This document shows positions 1 to 9,860 of a stretch of DNA of 64,000 bases, one piece after another. Origin of the DNA: Paracoccaceae bacterium. Its GTDB lineage: Bacteria > Pseudomonadota > Alphaproteobacteria > Rhodobacterales > Rhodobacteraceae. Position 1 is the stretch's first letter. The number at the start of each line of letters is the position of its first letter. The position numbers and the translations under genes are program-made. Location: assembly GCA_022843025.1 (NCBI GenBank), contig JALHOL010000002.1, forward strand, positions 310,001 through 374,000, in the 5' to 3' direction. The notes under the pieces were generated by a model, which searched no databases, had not been told where the DNA came from, and saw only the letters and a list, made by a program, of their open reading frames with translations.

Positions 1-88
1 AGTAACGTCAGCCCCGCGGGGGGCCAACCCGGCCCCCTGCACCCACCCAAGCACCGCACACCCCTGCCCGCAGGGGACAGGAGGCTCC

Positions 89-853
89 ATGTCCTTTCCC
101 ATCGCTCTCTGGCAGGGCCCGTCGCCCGGCGGATCGGATGACGCTGCCTTCGCCGCCCTCGACTCCGCGCTGCGCGCCGCCGCCGCGATGGGGGCGATCA
201 CCCTGGTCGCGCCAGAAGTCTTCCTGCCCGGCTACAACCAGCCCGACATTCCCGCCCGCGCCCAACCGCGCGGCGGCCCTTGGCACCAGCGCCTAGCCAC
301 CCTTGCCCGCGCTCATGGCTGCGGCATAGTCATCGGCTATGCCGAACGTGACGGCGATGGCGTCTACAATTCTGCTGTCGCCCTCAACGCCGACGGGCGC
401 GAAATCGGCCATTACCGAAAGGTACAACTTTTCGGCCCGCGCGAAAAATCCATCTTCGCACCCGGTGACGCAGTGTCCACCTTCGATCTTGGCGGCCTGC
501 GCGCCGCCATGCTGATCTGCTATGACGTGGAATTTGCTCCCCTCGTCCGCTCTCTGGCCGAGGCCGGGGCAGACCTGATCCTTGTTCCCACGGCGAACCC
601 CGAACCCAACACCCATGTCAGCCGGATCGTCGTTCCGGCCCATGCCATCAACCATTCCGTCACCATCGCCTATGCCAACTATTGCGGCACCGAGGGCGAC
701 ATCACCTATTGCGGTGCCTCTGTCATCGCCGCTCCTGATGCCGCCATCCTCGCCTCTGCCGGCCCCGGCCCGGCCCTGCTGATCGCCGATATCGACCATC
801 AGCCCGATCCCGCCCTGATGCAGACCCAGCTTCACGATTACCGCCCGCTCTGA
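89..853 (+). CDS. Nitrilase-family carbon-nitrogen hydrolase
   Basis: This 254-residue protein belongs to the nitrilase superfamily, which hydrolyses amide or nitrile C-N bonds. The catalytic triad is visible: Glu43 in APEVFLPGYN, Lys111 in YRKVQLFG and Cys144 in LICYDVEFA. The length is normal for a single-domain cytoplasmic member, and there is no signal peptide. The ATG at 89 follows a strong AGGAGG ribosome-binding site. It lies 8 bases before a trimethylamine-dehydrogenase-like gene, so the two are probably one operon. An inferred role is release of ammonia or an acid from a nitrogenous metabolite handled by that enzyme. The exact substrate cannot be read from the sequence. Confidence 0.88.
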   Translation: MSFPIALWQGPSPGGSDDAAFAALDSALRAAAAMGAITLVAPEVFLPGYNQPDIPARAQPRGGPWHQRLATLARAHGCGIVIGYAERDGDGVYNSAVALNADGREIGHYRKVQLFGPREKSIFAPGDAVSTFDLGGLRAAMLICYDVEFAPLVRSLAEAGADLILVPTANPEPNTHVSRIVVPAHAINHSVTIAYANYCGTEGDITYCGASVIAAPDAAILASAGPGPALLIADIDHQPDPALMQTQLHDYRPL

Positions 854-861
854 GGTACACC

Positions 862-2952
862 ATGCCCAAGGACACGCGCGACAGCCGCTATGACATCCTG
901 TTCGAGCCCCTCCGCATCGGGCCGAAACTGGCCAAAAACCGTTTCTATCAAGTCCCCCACTGCAACGGCGGCGGCTACCGCGACCCATCAGCCGTGGTCG
1001 AAATGCGCCGGACCAAGGCCGAAGGCGGCTGGGGCGTCATCTTCACCGAACAGACCGAGATTCACCCCACCTCTGAGATCACCCCCTTTATCGAACAGCA
1101 TCTCTGGGATGACCGCGACATCCCCGCACTGGCCCGGATGGCCGAGGCGATGAAATCCCACGGCGCACTCGCAGGCATCCAGCTTGCCTATTCCGGCATC
1201 AACGGCCCCAACCTCTATTCCCGCGAAGTTCCCCTCGCCGTCTCGGGTGGCCCGATCCTGACCTTCACCTCTGATCCCGTGCAAGCGCGCACCATGGACC
1301 GCGAAGATATCCGCGACCTGCGCCGCTGGTTCCGCAACGCCTTTCGCCGGTCACAGACCGCAGGCTTTGACCTGATCTGCCTCTACGGCGCACATGGCTT
1401 TGGCATCCTGCAACATTTCCTTTCCCGCAACACCAATCACAGAACCGACGAATACGGTGGCAGCTTGGAGAACCGCGCCCGCTTCCTGCGCGAGATCGTC
1501 GACGAGGCGCGCGAAGAAACCAAGGGCGAGCTTGCCATTTCCCTGCGCCTTTCCTTGCACGAAGCAGGCGAGATGGGCTTTTCCAACACTGAACTCCGCG
1601 ACTTCATCGAAATGCACGGCGACCTTCCCGATATCTGGGATCTCGCCCATGGCACGTGGGAAGCCTGCTCCGGCACTTCGCGCTTCAAACCCGAAGGCGC
1701 GCAGGAAGACCTTGTAAAGGGCATCAAGGCGCTCACCAGCAAACCCGTCGTCGGCGTCGGCCGCTTCACCTCTGCCGATGCTATGGTGCGGCAAATCAGG
1801 TCCGGCGTGCTCGATTTCATCGGCGCTGCCCGCCCCTCCATCGCCGATCCTTACCTGCCCAAGAAGATCGAGGAAGGCCGCTTCGACGACATCCGCGAAT
1901 GCATCGGCTGCAACATCTGCGTCTCGGGCGACATGACCCAAGGCATCAGCCGCTGCACCCAGAACACCGCCTTCATGGAGGAATGGCGCAAAGGCTGGCA
2001 CCCCGAACGGGTCCACCCCAAGGGAAAATCCGAAAGCGTGCTGATCGTGGGCGCAGGCCCGGCGGGGTTGGAGGCTGCGCATATCCTTGGCAAGCGCGGC
2101 TACCAGGTCACGCTGGCCGAGGCCACCACCACCCTTGGCGGCCGCGTCGCCCGTGAACGCAACCTTCCGGGCCTTTCCGCATGGGGCCGAGTGGCCGATT
2201 ACCGTGCGGGCCAGATCGCCCCCATGCCCAATGTCCAAACTTACCTCGACAGCCGCCTGACGCCCGATGACATCCTGTCTTTCGGCATCGAACATGTTGC
2301 CATCGCCACGGGCTGCCACTGGCGGCGCGATGCGGTGGCGCGCCTTCACCTCCACCCGATCCCCACCGATCCCACCATGCCGATCTTCACCCCGGATGAT
2401 CTGATGGCAGGCGGCGGCCCGATTGGCGGCAATGTCCTGCTTTACGACGATGACCATTTCTACATGGGCTCGGTCATGGCCGAACTTCTGGTCGCCCGCG
2501 GCTGCACGGTGGAATTCGTGACCCCTGCGGTGAAAGTCGCCGAATGGACCGACAACACCCTTGAACAGGCCACGATCCAGCGCCGCCTGGCCGGCCTTGG
2601 AGTGCGCCTGCATCTGTCGCACGCGCCTGACCGGATCCACGCAACCGGGGCTGATGTCACCTGCACCTGGAACGACCAAACCCGCCAGATCGCCTGCGAT
2701 GCTGTGCTGATGGTCACCGCGCGCATCCCAGAAGACGCCCTCTTCCATGACCTTAAGGCCCGCGACTGGAAAGGGGCAGGCATCGCCTCGCTCAAATTGA
2801 TCGGCGATGCTGCCGCCCCCGGCCCGATCGCCTGGGCCACCTATGCCGGTCGGCGCTATGCCGAAGAACTGGATCAACCTGACATCGGCGACGCGCTTTC
2901 CTTCCGGCGCGAGATTGCGGCCCTCCTGCCACCCTCACTTCTGACCCCATGA
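862..2952 (+). CDS. Trimethylamine-dehydrogenase-like Fe-S flavoenzyme (TMADH/DgcA/StcD family)
   Basis: The protein has 696 residues: an N-terminal old-yellow-enzyme TIM barrel (about 10-340), a 4Fe-4S motif and a C-terminal NAD(P)/FAD-type domain starting with GAGPAG near residue 397. The cluster cysteines are C347, C350, C353 and C365. The N-terminus keeps NRFYQVPHC, so Cys34 aligns with TMADH Cys30, which carries the 6-S-cysteinyl FMN. Tyr175 and His178 align with the active-site pair of TMADH. The residue equivalent to substrate-cage Tyr60 is Gln64, so the substrate may not be trimethylamine. Oxidative N-demethylation of a methylated amine, such as a betaine derivative or N-methylproline, is a reasonable family-level prediction. 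Confidence 0.85.
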   Translation: MPKDTRDSRYDILFEPLRIGPKLAKNRFYQVPHCNGGGYRDPSAVVEMRRTKAEGGWGVIFTEQTEIHPTSEITPFIEQHLWDDRDIPALARMAEAMKSHGALAGIQLAYSGINGPNLYSREVPLAVSGGPILTFTSDPVQARTMDREDIRDLRRWFRNAFRRSQTAGFDLICLYGAHGFGILQHFLSRNTNHRTDEYGGSLENRARFLREIVDEAREETKGELAISLRLSLHEAGEMGFSNTELRDFIEMHGDLPDIWDLAHGTWEACSGTSRFKPEGAQEDLVKGIKALTSKPVVGVGRFTSADAMVRQIRSGVLDFIGAARPSIADPYLPKKIEEGRFDDIRECIGCNICVSGDMTQGISRCTQNTAFMEEWRKGWHPERVHPKGKSESVLIVGAGPAGLEAAHILGKRGYQVTLAEATTTLGGRVARERNLPGLSAWGRVADYRAGQIAPMPNVQTYLDSRLTPDDILSFGIEHVAIATGCHWRRDAVARLHLHPIPTDPTMPIFTPDDLMAGGGPIGGNVLLYDDDHFYMGSVMAELLVARGCTVEFVTPAVKVAEWTDNTLEQATIQRRLAGLGVRLHLSHAPDRIHATGADVTCTWNDQTRQIACDAVLMVTARIPEDALFHDLKARDWKGAGIASLKLIGDAAAPGPIAWATYAGRRYAEELDQPDIGDALSFRREIAALLPPSLLTP

Positions 2953-3354
2953 TAGAAAAGTGAAATTGTCAGTGCAAATTTGCTCCGCTCGACGACAAAT
3001 TTCGTTCGAATCTGGAAAGCAAGAAAGCAGCTTGGATCCAGCCAAACGCCCTGCGTGAACCCCCGAACACCCCGCCGCAGCCTGTCGACACAGTCGACCG
3101 ACTCATGGCGGCCTCTTTTGCCCCTTTGGCATACTCCTCGCAGCAGGGCTGGCACCCGCCCCAAAACACCACCCAAGCGTGCAACCCTCCCGGCGTCGCC
3201 GCCAGATCATCTTTCCACGCCTATAACTTGCGTTGCAGACCGCTCGTCCATGACAGGGGTAGAATATCCGCCTGCGCCCAAGGGCCCTATTCCAGTGGCC
3301 AGAAAAAGGCGCGCCGAACAATCGGCAGCGCCATGAGGCACAGGATCGTTTCCC
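2953..3354. other. Intergenic region between the TMADH-like gene and eptA
   Basis: These roughly 400 bases hold no convincing gene. Short open frames exist on both strands, but they lack family character and a ribosome-binding site. A small inverted repeat, GTCGACACAGTCGAC, lies at 3084-3098. The first 60 bases are more AT-rich than the rest. The segment probably carries the eptA promoter, but no clear -35/-10 pair can be assigned. Confidence 0.4.
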
Positions 3355-5016
3355 TTGCAGAACTTGTCAAAGATTGCGCCGGATCAGGTCGCATCCACCC
3401 CCCGCTTCCGCCCGACGCGCCCCGAAATCCCGGCGCTCGCCCTTGTTCTGGGCGTGTCGCTGTTCATCATGGCAGCGCACAACCTCACCTTCTGGCACCG
3501 CGCCTGGATCGTCTTTGACGGCAATATCCGTCAGGTCGCCGGATGGGGCATCGCCGTCTGGATGCTCACCCTGCTCACGGTGTCGTTCTTCGGCTTCCGC
3601 TGGCTTCTCAAACCCGTCGCAGCCTTCCTGCTGATCCTTTCGGCAGTGACATCTTATTACATGGACAGCCTCGGCATCATCATCGACCGCGAGATGATCC
3701 AGAACGCCATGCTCACGACGATGACGGAATCCAAACATCTCATTACCCTCGGGTTCCTCACGCATGTCGCGATCTGGGGCCTCTTGCCCGCTGCCGCCGT
3801 GCTGTGGGTCCGCATCCGCCCGACACCGCTGTTCACGAATATCTGGCGCTGGGCGCTCACGGTTATCCTGGCACTGGCCATCTTTGCCGGCGCGCTGTTC
3901 AGCGACTTCAAGGCCTATTCCGCCGTGGCCCGCGAACGCAAGGATGTGTTGGCCAGCTATCAACCCGGCGCCGCCATCGCCGGGGCGGCGCGTTATTCCA
4001 AGATGATGCTGCGCACCAAAAACGTCTCCGTGGCCCCGCTGGGTGCAGATGCGCGCAAGGGCCCGCTGATCACCGCCGCGGCCAAGCCGGTTCTGACCGT
4101 TGTCTTCGTGGGCGAAACCGCGCGGGCGCAGAATTTTGGCCTGAACGGCTATGACCGCCCCACCACCCCCGAACTGGCCCAGCGCGATGTTGTGAACTTC
4201 ACCGACGTCTCCTCCTGCGGCACGTCGACCGCCGTGTCAGTGCCCTGCATGCTGTCGAACCTCACCCGCGACGGCTATTCCTATGACAACGGCATCCGGC
4301 AGGAAAACCTGACCGATGTCCTGTCCCACGCCGACATCGACGTTCTCTGGTGGGATAACAACACCGGCGACCAGGGCACCGCCGGGCGCGTGGCAAAGGC
4401 CCGCCGCATGACTGCAGCCGATGATCCCGCCGCCTGCGCACAGGGCGAATGCACCGATGCGGTCTTCCTGAACCCACTCAAACAGGCCCTGCCCACCCTG
4501 AAACGTGACACAGTCCTGTTCATTCACATGATCGGCAGCCACGGCCCCGCCTATTATCTGCGCTACCCGGCCGAGGCAGAGGTCTTTGCCCCCGCCTGCC
4601 GCACCGCCGAATTTGCCGATTGCACAACCGATGAAATCGTCAACGCCTATGACAATTCCATCCGCTTTACCGATCACGTCATCGCCCAGACGATCGACCT
4701 TCTGGCCGCGCAATCCGATGTCATTCCGGCCGTCTTCTTCCTGTCAGATCACGGGGAATCCCTTGGTGAAGATGGCCTCTACCTTCATGCCGCGCCCTAT
4801 TTCCTTGCCCCGGACACGCAAACGCAGGTGCCGATGGTGATGTGGCTTTCCCCGCTCTATCAGCAAGAACTGAAGGTCGATCAAGCCTGCCTGAAGACCA
4901 AAGCTGATACGGAACTGAGCCAGGACAACGTCTTCCACACCGTCCTTGGCCTGATGGATGTGGTCACCACGGTGCGGGATGACAGTCTCGATCTTGCCAC
5001 CGCCTGCCGCGGCTGA
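3355..5016 (+). CDS. eptA: Phosphoethanolamine transferase, EptA type
   Basis: This 553-residue inner-membrane protein has about five N-terminal membrane segments (residues 20-195) followed by a periplasmic alkaline-phosphatase-like domain. That is the layout of lipid A phosphoethanolamine transferases, which lower the negative charge of lipopolysaccharide. Metal and nucleophile motifs are visible: VGETARAQNFGLNGY, the SCGTSTAVSVPC motif with the catalytic Thr, and SDHGESLGE near the C-terminus. The conserved cysteines expected to form disulphides are present. The start appears to be TTG at 3355 with an AGGA nine bases upstream; an in-frame TGA at 3334 rules out anything earlier. The acceptor (lipid A, core sugar or another lipid) is inferred from family only. 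Confidence 0.87.
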   Translation: MQNLSKIAPDQVASTPRFRPTRPEIPALALVLGVSLFIMAAHNLTFWHRAWIVFDGNIRQVAGWGIAVWMLTLLTVSFFGFRWLLKPVAAFLLILSAVTSYYMDSLGIIIDREMIQNAMLTTMTESKHLITLGFLTHVAIWGLLPAAAVLWVRIRPTPLFTNIWRWALTVILALAIFAGALFSDFKAYSAVARERKDVLASYQPGAAIAGAARYSKMMLRTKNVSVAPLGADARKGPLITAAAKPVLTVVFVGETARAQNFGLNGYDRPTTPELAQRDVVNFTDVSSCGTSTAVSVPCMLSNLTRDGYSYDNGIRQENLTDVLSHADIDVLWWDNNTGDQGTAGRVAKARRMTAADDPAACAQGECTDAVFLNPLKQALPTLKRDTVLFIHMIGSHGPAYYLRYPAEAEVFAPACRTAEFADCTTDEIVNAYDNSIRFTDHVIAQTIDLLAAQSDVIPAVFFLSDHGESLGEDGLYLHAAPYFLAPDTQTQVPMVMWLSPLYQQELKVDQACLKTKADTELSQDNVFHTVLGLMDVVTTVRDDSLDLATACRG

Positions 5017-5037
5017 CGCCAGATCCGCGCGTCGGGG

Positions 5038-7017
5038 TCAGACGGCAACCCCGGCGCGCAGACCGTCAAAAACCGCCTCTTCCGCCGTGCGCGGGGCCAG
5101 ACAATCGCCCGCCATGTGCAACTCGATCCCCAGCGCTGTCACAGCCTCGGACAGGTCATCCTCCGGTTGGTGGCCAAGGCAAAGCACCAGCGTGTCAACA
5201 CCCTCCACCTCAACCGCCTCCCCCGACGGGACATGTTGCAGGAACACACTGCCGCCAGCCGTGCCAAACAGCCGCATGTAAGGCCGCACCTCTACCCGCA
5301 AACGGTGCAACTCAGCAGCGATGTTGTCGCGCACATAAAGCGGCAGCACCTCACCCGCATGCAGCCCGTTGACTGCAAGTGTCACCGCGGACCCCGCCTT
5401 CGCCAGCCCCTCCGCCACGCCCGGACCGATCCAGTCGCAGCGCCAATCCGCGACCACCACCCGTGCGCCAACCTTCACTTCGCCGCGCAGCACCTGCCAT
5501 GCGGTCACCACCTGCACCGTTCCATCCTCGGGCATGTCCGCTGGCACATGCGGCACCGCCCCCGTGGCCAAGATCACCGCATCCGGTCGCTCCGACGCCA
5601 GCAATTCAGCCGTCACTCGCTGCCCCCGGCGCACCCGCACTTGTGCAAGTTCCATCTCGCGCAGCAGGTTGGTGACGATCCCGCCGAACTCCGCCCGCCT
5701 TGGCAACAACTGCGCCAGCAGCGCCTGCCCACCCGGTTGCGCCGCCGCCTCATAGAGCGTGACCGCATGCCCGCGCTTCGCCGCCGTCACGGCGGCCTTC
5801 ATCCCCGCCGGGCCACCGCCCACAACCATCACCCGCTTCTGCTGCAGCGCAGGCACAAACTGCCCATAAATCAGTTCCCGCCCCGTCTCAGGATGCTGGA
5901 TGCAGGACACCGGCAAACCCTTGTGGAAATGCCCGATACAGGCCTGATTGCAGCCGATACAGGCGCGGATGTCGTCCACCGCCCCCCGCGCCGCCTTGGC
6001 GGGCATCTCCGGATCGGCGATCAACGCCCGCGTCATGCCACAGACATCCGCCAGCCCCGCGGCCAGAATGGCCTCGGCCTCCTGCGGCTGGTTGATCCGC
6101 CCGGCCACAAAGACCGGCACTTTCAACGCCTTGCGGAACGCCCCTGCATCCGGGGCCACATAACCCGGCGCATAGGCCATCGGCGGCGCAATATGAACCG
6201 CCCCCCCGACCGAGGCTGATGTGCCTGTCGTCACATTCACATAATCAAGGTCCGCCTCCAGCGCGACACAGGCCGCCTGCGCCTCCTCCCCGGTCAGCCC
6301 CTCATCATCCCGCTCGCCCGCGCTGATCCGCAGCCCGATGACAAAATCCTCGTCCGTCTGCGCGCGGATGGCCTGCAGCACCTCGCGCAGGAACCGCAGC
6401 CGCCGCACCTCATCGCCGCCATAGCCATCACTGCGCCGGTTCACCCGGGGGTTCAGGAACTGCGCCGGCAGATAGCCATGGCTTGCCACCACCTCCACCC
6501 CGTCCAGTCCCGCCGCCCGCATCCGCCGCGCCGCCGCCGCATAGCCCGCCACGATCTCATCAATCAGCGGCAGGGTGAGGGCGCGCGGCATCACATGGAA
6601 CCGCTCATTCGGGCTAACGGACGGCGCATAGGCCACCGCCAGCAGCCCATCCGCGCTTTCCATGATTTCGCGCCCCGGGTGAAACAGCTGTGAAAACACC
6701 GTCACCCCTTCGGCATGCAGGGCATCCGCCAGCCGCCGATAGCCGGGAATACACGCATCCGTCGTCGCCATCAGCAGATGTGATGTGTAGCGCGCCGTCT
6801 CATGCACCCCTGCCACCTGCGTCACGATCAGCCCGACACCGCCCCGCGCCCGCGCCAAATGATAGGCGATCAGCGCATCATTGACCGTGCCATCCACCGG
6901 CAGCACGGTGTCATGCCCGGTCGACATGATCCGGTTGCGCAGGGTTGCGCCGCGAATATGCAACGGCGCGAAAAGATGCGGAAATCCCGTCCCCGATCGC
7001 GTCTGTTCCTCCGGCAT
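5038..7017 (-). CDS. Fe-S old-yellow-enzyme family oxidoreductase (2,4-dienoyl-CoA reductase / N-methylproline demethylase-like)
   Basis: The protein has 659 residues: an OYE-type FMN barrel (FAPLHIRGATLRNRI at the N-terminus), a 4Fe-4S motif CIGCNQAC followed eleven residues later by another Cys, then a dinucleotide-binding domain with VVGGGPAG. This three-part layout is shared by FadH dienoyl-CoA reductases and by demethylases such as StcD and DgcA. It is paralogous to the enzyme at 862-2952 but lacks the PHC motif for covalent FMN. The ATG at 7017 has GGAG seven bases upstream. It converges on eptA. The substrate is not determinable; demethylation of a betaine-type amine is the favoured guess because of its neighbour. 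Confidence 0.8.
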   Translation of the reverse strand: MPEEQTRSGTGFPHLFAPLHIRGATLRNRIMSTGHDTVLPVDGTVNDALIAYHLARARGGVGLIVTQVAGVHETARYTSHLLMATTDACIPGYRRLADALHAEGVTVFSQLFHPGREIMESADGLLAVAYAPSVSPNERFHVMPRALTLPLIDEIVAGYAAAARRMRAAGLDGVEVVASHGYLPAQFLNPRVNRRSDGYGGDEVRRLRFLREVLQAIRAQTDEDFVIGLRISAGERDDEGLTGEEAQAACVALEADLDYVNVTTGTSASVGGAVHIAPPMAYAPGYVAPDAGAFRKALKVPVFVAGRINQPQEAEAILAAGLADVCGMTRALIADPEMPAKAARGAVDDIRACIGCNQACIGHFHKGLPVSCIQHPETGRELIYGQFVPALQQKRVMVVGGGPAGMKAAVTAAKRGHAVTLYEAAAQPGGQALLAQLLPRRAEFGGIVTNLLREMELAQVRVRRGQRVTAELLASERPDAVILATGAVPHVPADMPEDGTVQVVTAWQVLRGEVKVGARVVVADWRCDWIGPGVAEGLAKAGSAVTLAVNGLHAGEVLPLYVRDNIAAELHRLRVEVRPYMRLFGTAGGSVFLQHVPSGEAVEVEGVDTLVLCLGHQPEDDLSEAVTALGIELHMAGDCLAPRTAEEAVFDGLRAGVAV

Positions 7018-7186
7018 GTCATGGCTCCAGTTTCCGCTGCGCCCTTGCTACACCGCCCCGCCCCCCCGCGCCAATCCGCGGGCGACGCCACCTTGCTCCG
7101 GCGCGACGGTGCAAGTGCCCGGAATCTCGCCGGTCAATGTCCGACTTCGCCGATGCAGCACAGAACACCGTCACGCAAAAGACGCG

Positions 7187-8263
7187 TCACCCGTGGCCGT
7201 CCTCCTGCCCCTCCGCCTCGCCCTGCGTCCAGAACTGCACCAGCACCATCGTCATCGTGGCGGCCAGCGGGCCAAGGATGAATCCCGGCGCGCCAAACAG
7301 GACAAGGCCGCCGATGATCGAAATGAACGCAGGTATGGTGTGCAGGCGCAGACGGTTGCCCACGAACATTGGCCGCAGCACGTTGTCGATGCTGCCAACC
7401 ACAATCCCGCCCCAGGCGGCCAGAACCAACGCCCGCGCCCAACTTCCATCCAGCAAAAGCAGGATCGCCGCCGGGATCCAGACGATAAAGGCCCCAAGCA
7501 CCGGCACGATGGACAAAAGCCCCATCACCAAACCCCACAGCAAGGGCGTAGGCAAACCCAGCGCCCAGAACATCAATCCGCCCAAACTGCCCTGAACTGC
7601 CGCAACAGCCAGCGTCCCGTAGACTGTCGCATGCACCGTTTCCTCCACGCGCCGCAGCACCTGCTCTGTCTCGGGCCGTGTCAGCGGCAACCACGTCAGG
7701 ATCATCGCCCTTGCCGCCAGCCTGTCGCGCAGAAAGTAGAACAACAGGTAAAAGGTGATGAACACCTCAACCACCTGCAACAACGACCCGCGAACAAAAC
7801 TCGCCCCCAGATTGCTCAGCCAGGTCGCAATGCCCGACATCATCGACGGCAGATCGAACTGCCGGTCAATCCAGGCCCCAAACGGGGCAAGAGCAGGATG
7901 GCTGTCAAGCAGCGACTGAAGCTCGCCGCCCTCCACCCGCGCCTGAAGTGCCTGAATGCCAGAGGCCGCTTCCGTGATCAGTCGTTCAACGACGAAAACA
8001 GCAGGCACGACAACGACAACCATCACGATGGCCGTCGAAAGCAGCGCCGCGATATTGGGATGCCGCACGAACCTTTCGATCCGGGCATGGAGCGGCGCAA
8101 ACAGGATGGCCAGGGTCAGCGCCCAGGTGATGGCCCCAAGGAAGGGCCAGGCCACAAGCAGACACAAAAGAATGCCCGCAGCACTGGCAATGGCCAATGG
8201 AAGACGCCTGACGCGACTGCGGCGGGGGGATGGGGCGGATGCTGGCAACAGGCGTTCCTGCAT
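7187..8263 (-). CDS. AI-2E family transporter (PerM/TqsA-type membrane protein)
   Basis: This is a 358-residue polytopic inner-membrane protein. It has paired hydrophobic segments at the N-terminus (about 22-75), a soluble middle loop with a TM around 145-245, and a cluster of helices in the C-terminal third rich in Gly and Pro (GLPTPLLWGLVMGLLS). This is the standard architecture of the AI-2E transporter family, whose members export small molecules or act in Na+/H+ exchange. The basic N-terminus (PSPRRSRVRR) is expected on the cytoplasmic side. The ribosome-binding site is weak. It is divergent from the MgtC-like gene, with 189 bases between them. The transported substrate is unknown. Confidence 0.85.
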   Translation of the reverse strand: MQERLLPASAPSPRRSRVRRLPLAIASAAGILLCLLVAWPFLGAITWALTLAILFAPLHARIERFVRHPNIAALLSTAIVMVVVVVPAVFVVERLITEAASGIQALQARVEGGELQSLLDSHPALAPFGAWIDRQFDLPSMMSGIATWLSNLGASFVRGSLLQVVEVFITFYLLFYFLRDRLAARAMILTWLPLTRPETEQVLRRVEETVHATVYGTLAVAAVQGSLGGLMFWALGLPTPLLWGLVMGLLSIVPVLGAFIVWIPAAILLLLDGSWARALVLAAWGGIVVGSIDNVLRPMFVGNRLRLHTIPAFISIIGGLVLFGAPGFILGPLAATMTMVLVQFWTQGEAEGQEDGHG

Positions 8264-8452
8264 GACTTGAGTTGATGTTACCCCCGCATCGCAACCGTCG
8301 CCTTGATGCAGGTTACCGTTCTTCTCACCCAGGTCGCGCTGATCGGGTACGCCCTGCGAATTCCAGCAGCCAAGCTTGGGTGATCCAGATCAATACAGGC
8401 ACAGGTCCTGCGGCCTATGCATTGATCCTGAACAAAGGCGCGCCAGAATTTT

Positions 8453-9709
8453 ATGGAACCTGCTCTGCTTCTCGACCCTCCGATCCTGAACCTTGTCAGC
8501 GCCGTCGCTGTCGGGGCCTTGATCGGCGCGGAACGGGAACGGCGCAAAGGCGAAGGCCCGGCACGCGCCCCGGCCGGGATCCGGACCTTCACTATCACCT
8601 CTCTGTCGGGGGCCGTGGCCTTCTCACTCGGGGGCATCGGCCTTCTCGCCGTTCTGACCGGCAGCGTCGCGATCATGGTCGCCATCTCGTATTGGCGGGC
8701 GCAGGATCAGGATCCGGGACTGACCACGGAAATCGTCCTCGTCCTGACGGCGCTTCTTGGTGGCATGTGCATGCAATCGCCCCAGACAGCCGCCGCAATC
8801 GCCGTTGCGGTGACGGTCCTGCTCTACACCAAAGCATGGCTGCATAACCTTGTCATCACGGTGATATCCAAGGCCGAACTCGACGACGCCCTGATCTTTG
8901 CAGCGGCGACGCTTGTTGTCCTGCCGCTTGTGCCAAACCGGCCAATGGGCCCTTACCTGGCGCTCAATCCGCACTCGATATGGATCGTGATCGTGCTGGT
9001 CATGGCAATCAGTGCAGCAGGGTATGTAGCGGTACGCCTGTTCGGAGCACGGTTCGGATTGCCGCTGGCCGGGGCCATCTCGGGTTTCATCTCCAGCGCA
9101 GCCACCATCGGCGCGATGGGATCGCGGGCCAAAAGGTCCAAAGACCTACTTTCAGCCTGCGTCGCGGGCGCAGTGTTGTCGACCGTTGCCACGATAGCCC
9201 AGATGGCGCTGGTCGTTGGGGCCACCAGTATGCCCACCCTGATTGCTCTGTCCGGGCCGCTGCTTCTGGCCGGTGTCGTCGCTGCGGTCTACGGTCTGGC
9301 TTTCACGCTTCTTGCCGCCCGCAATGCGGGGGGTGATACGGTGCAGACCGGCGGCGTCTTCAGCCTGAACACAGCCCTCGCTTTCGGTGTCATCCTTGGA
9401 CTGGTTCTCCTCATCTCGGCGGGTCTCCAAACCCGGTACGGCGGCACAGGCGTGCTCCTTGCGGCGGCGGTCGCCGGATTGGTGGACGCGCATGCCGCGG
9501 GAATATCAGTGGCAACGCTTGTGGCCTCCGGCAAAATCACCCCTCAGGATGCCGTTCTCCCCATCCTCGCCGGCTTGACCTCAAACACTCTGACAAAGAT
9601 CGTCATGGCCTCCACCAGTGGCGGCTGGCCCTTCGCGCTCCGCGTCGTGCCCGGTCTGATCCTTGTCACACTAGCGGCCTGGGTCGGCCTCTATCTGCCC
9701 TTGGTCTGA
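8453..9709 (+). CDS. MgtC/SapB family membrane protein with DUF4010 domain
   Basis: The protein has 418 residues with about a dozen predicted membrane segments. The N-terminal third matches the MgtC/SapB domain: AVGALIGAERERRKG is the typical GLIGxERE motif and is followed by AGIRTFTITSL. The rest corresponds to DUF4010, a membrane domain commonly fused to MgtC. MgtC proteins are linked to magnesium homeostasis and acid or low-Mg survival, and often modulate other membrane complexes. A weak FNR-like sequence at 8422-8435 is not convincing. The gene stands alone between divergent and convergent neighbours. The function beyond family assignment is unknown. Confidence 0.85.
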   Translation: MEPALLLDPPILNLVSAVAVGALIGAERERRKGEGPARAPAGIRTFTITSLSGAVAFSLGGIGLLAVLTGSVAIMVAISYWRAQDQDPGLTTEIVLVLTALLGGMCMQSPQTAAAIAVAVTVLLYTKAWLHNLVITVISKAELDDALIFAAATLVVLPLVPNRPMGPYLALNPHSIWIVIVLVMAISAAGYVAVRLFGARFGLPLAGAISGFISSAATIGAMGSRAKRSKDLLSACVAGAVLSTVATIAQMALVVGATSMPTLIALSGPLLLAGVVAAVYGLAFTLLAARNAGGDTVQTGGVFSLNTALAFGVILGLVLLISAGLQTRYGGTGVLLAAAVAGLVDAHAAGISVATLVASGKITPQDAVLPILAGLTSNTLTKIVMASTSGGWPFALRVVPGLILVTLAAWVGLYLPLV

Positions 9710-9792
9710 AACTGACCGGGCCACCCGCCAGACCGACAGTCGCCAAGCTACCCACCTGCGCAGGGCGGAAGCGAAACACTTGTTCTCCAACA

Positions 9793-9820
9793 GAAAAACG
9801 GCCTGCACCTCTTGCAGGCC
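9793..9820 (-). terminator. Intrinsic terminator after the thi/SDR operon
   Basis: On the minus strand a 7-bp GC-rich stem, GGCCTGC/GCAGGCC with a 7-base loop, is followed by G and five T residues. It lies about 40 bases beyond the SDR stop codon, which fits a Rho-independent terminator for the thiMED-SDR operon. Confidence 0.7.
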
Positions 9821-9860
9821 GGCGGCCAAATGGGAGCCCAAGCCGACTTTTCCACCCCTG

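Noticed and set aside
2980-3336. 118-codon frame in the space before eptA
   Set aside because: No ribosome-binding site, skewed composition and overlap with other equally poor frames.
8422-8435. FNR-like sequence TTGATCCTGAACAA before the MgtC gene
   Set aside because: It lacks one half-site base and lies only 18 bases from the start codon, so it is not a credible regulator site.
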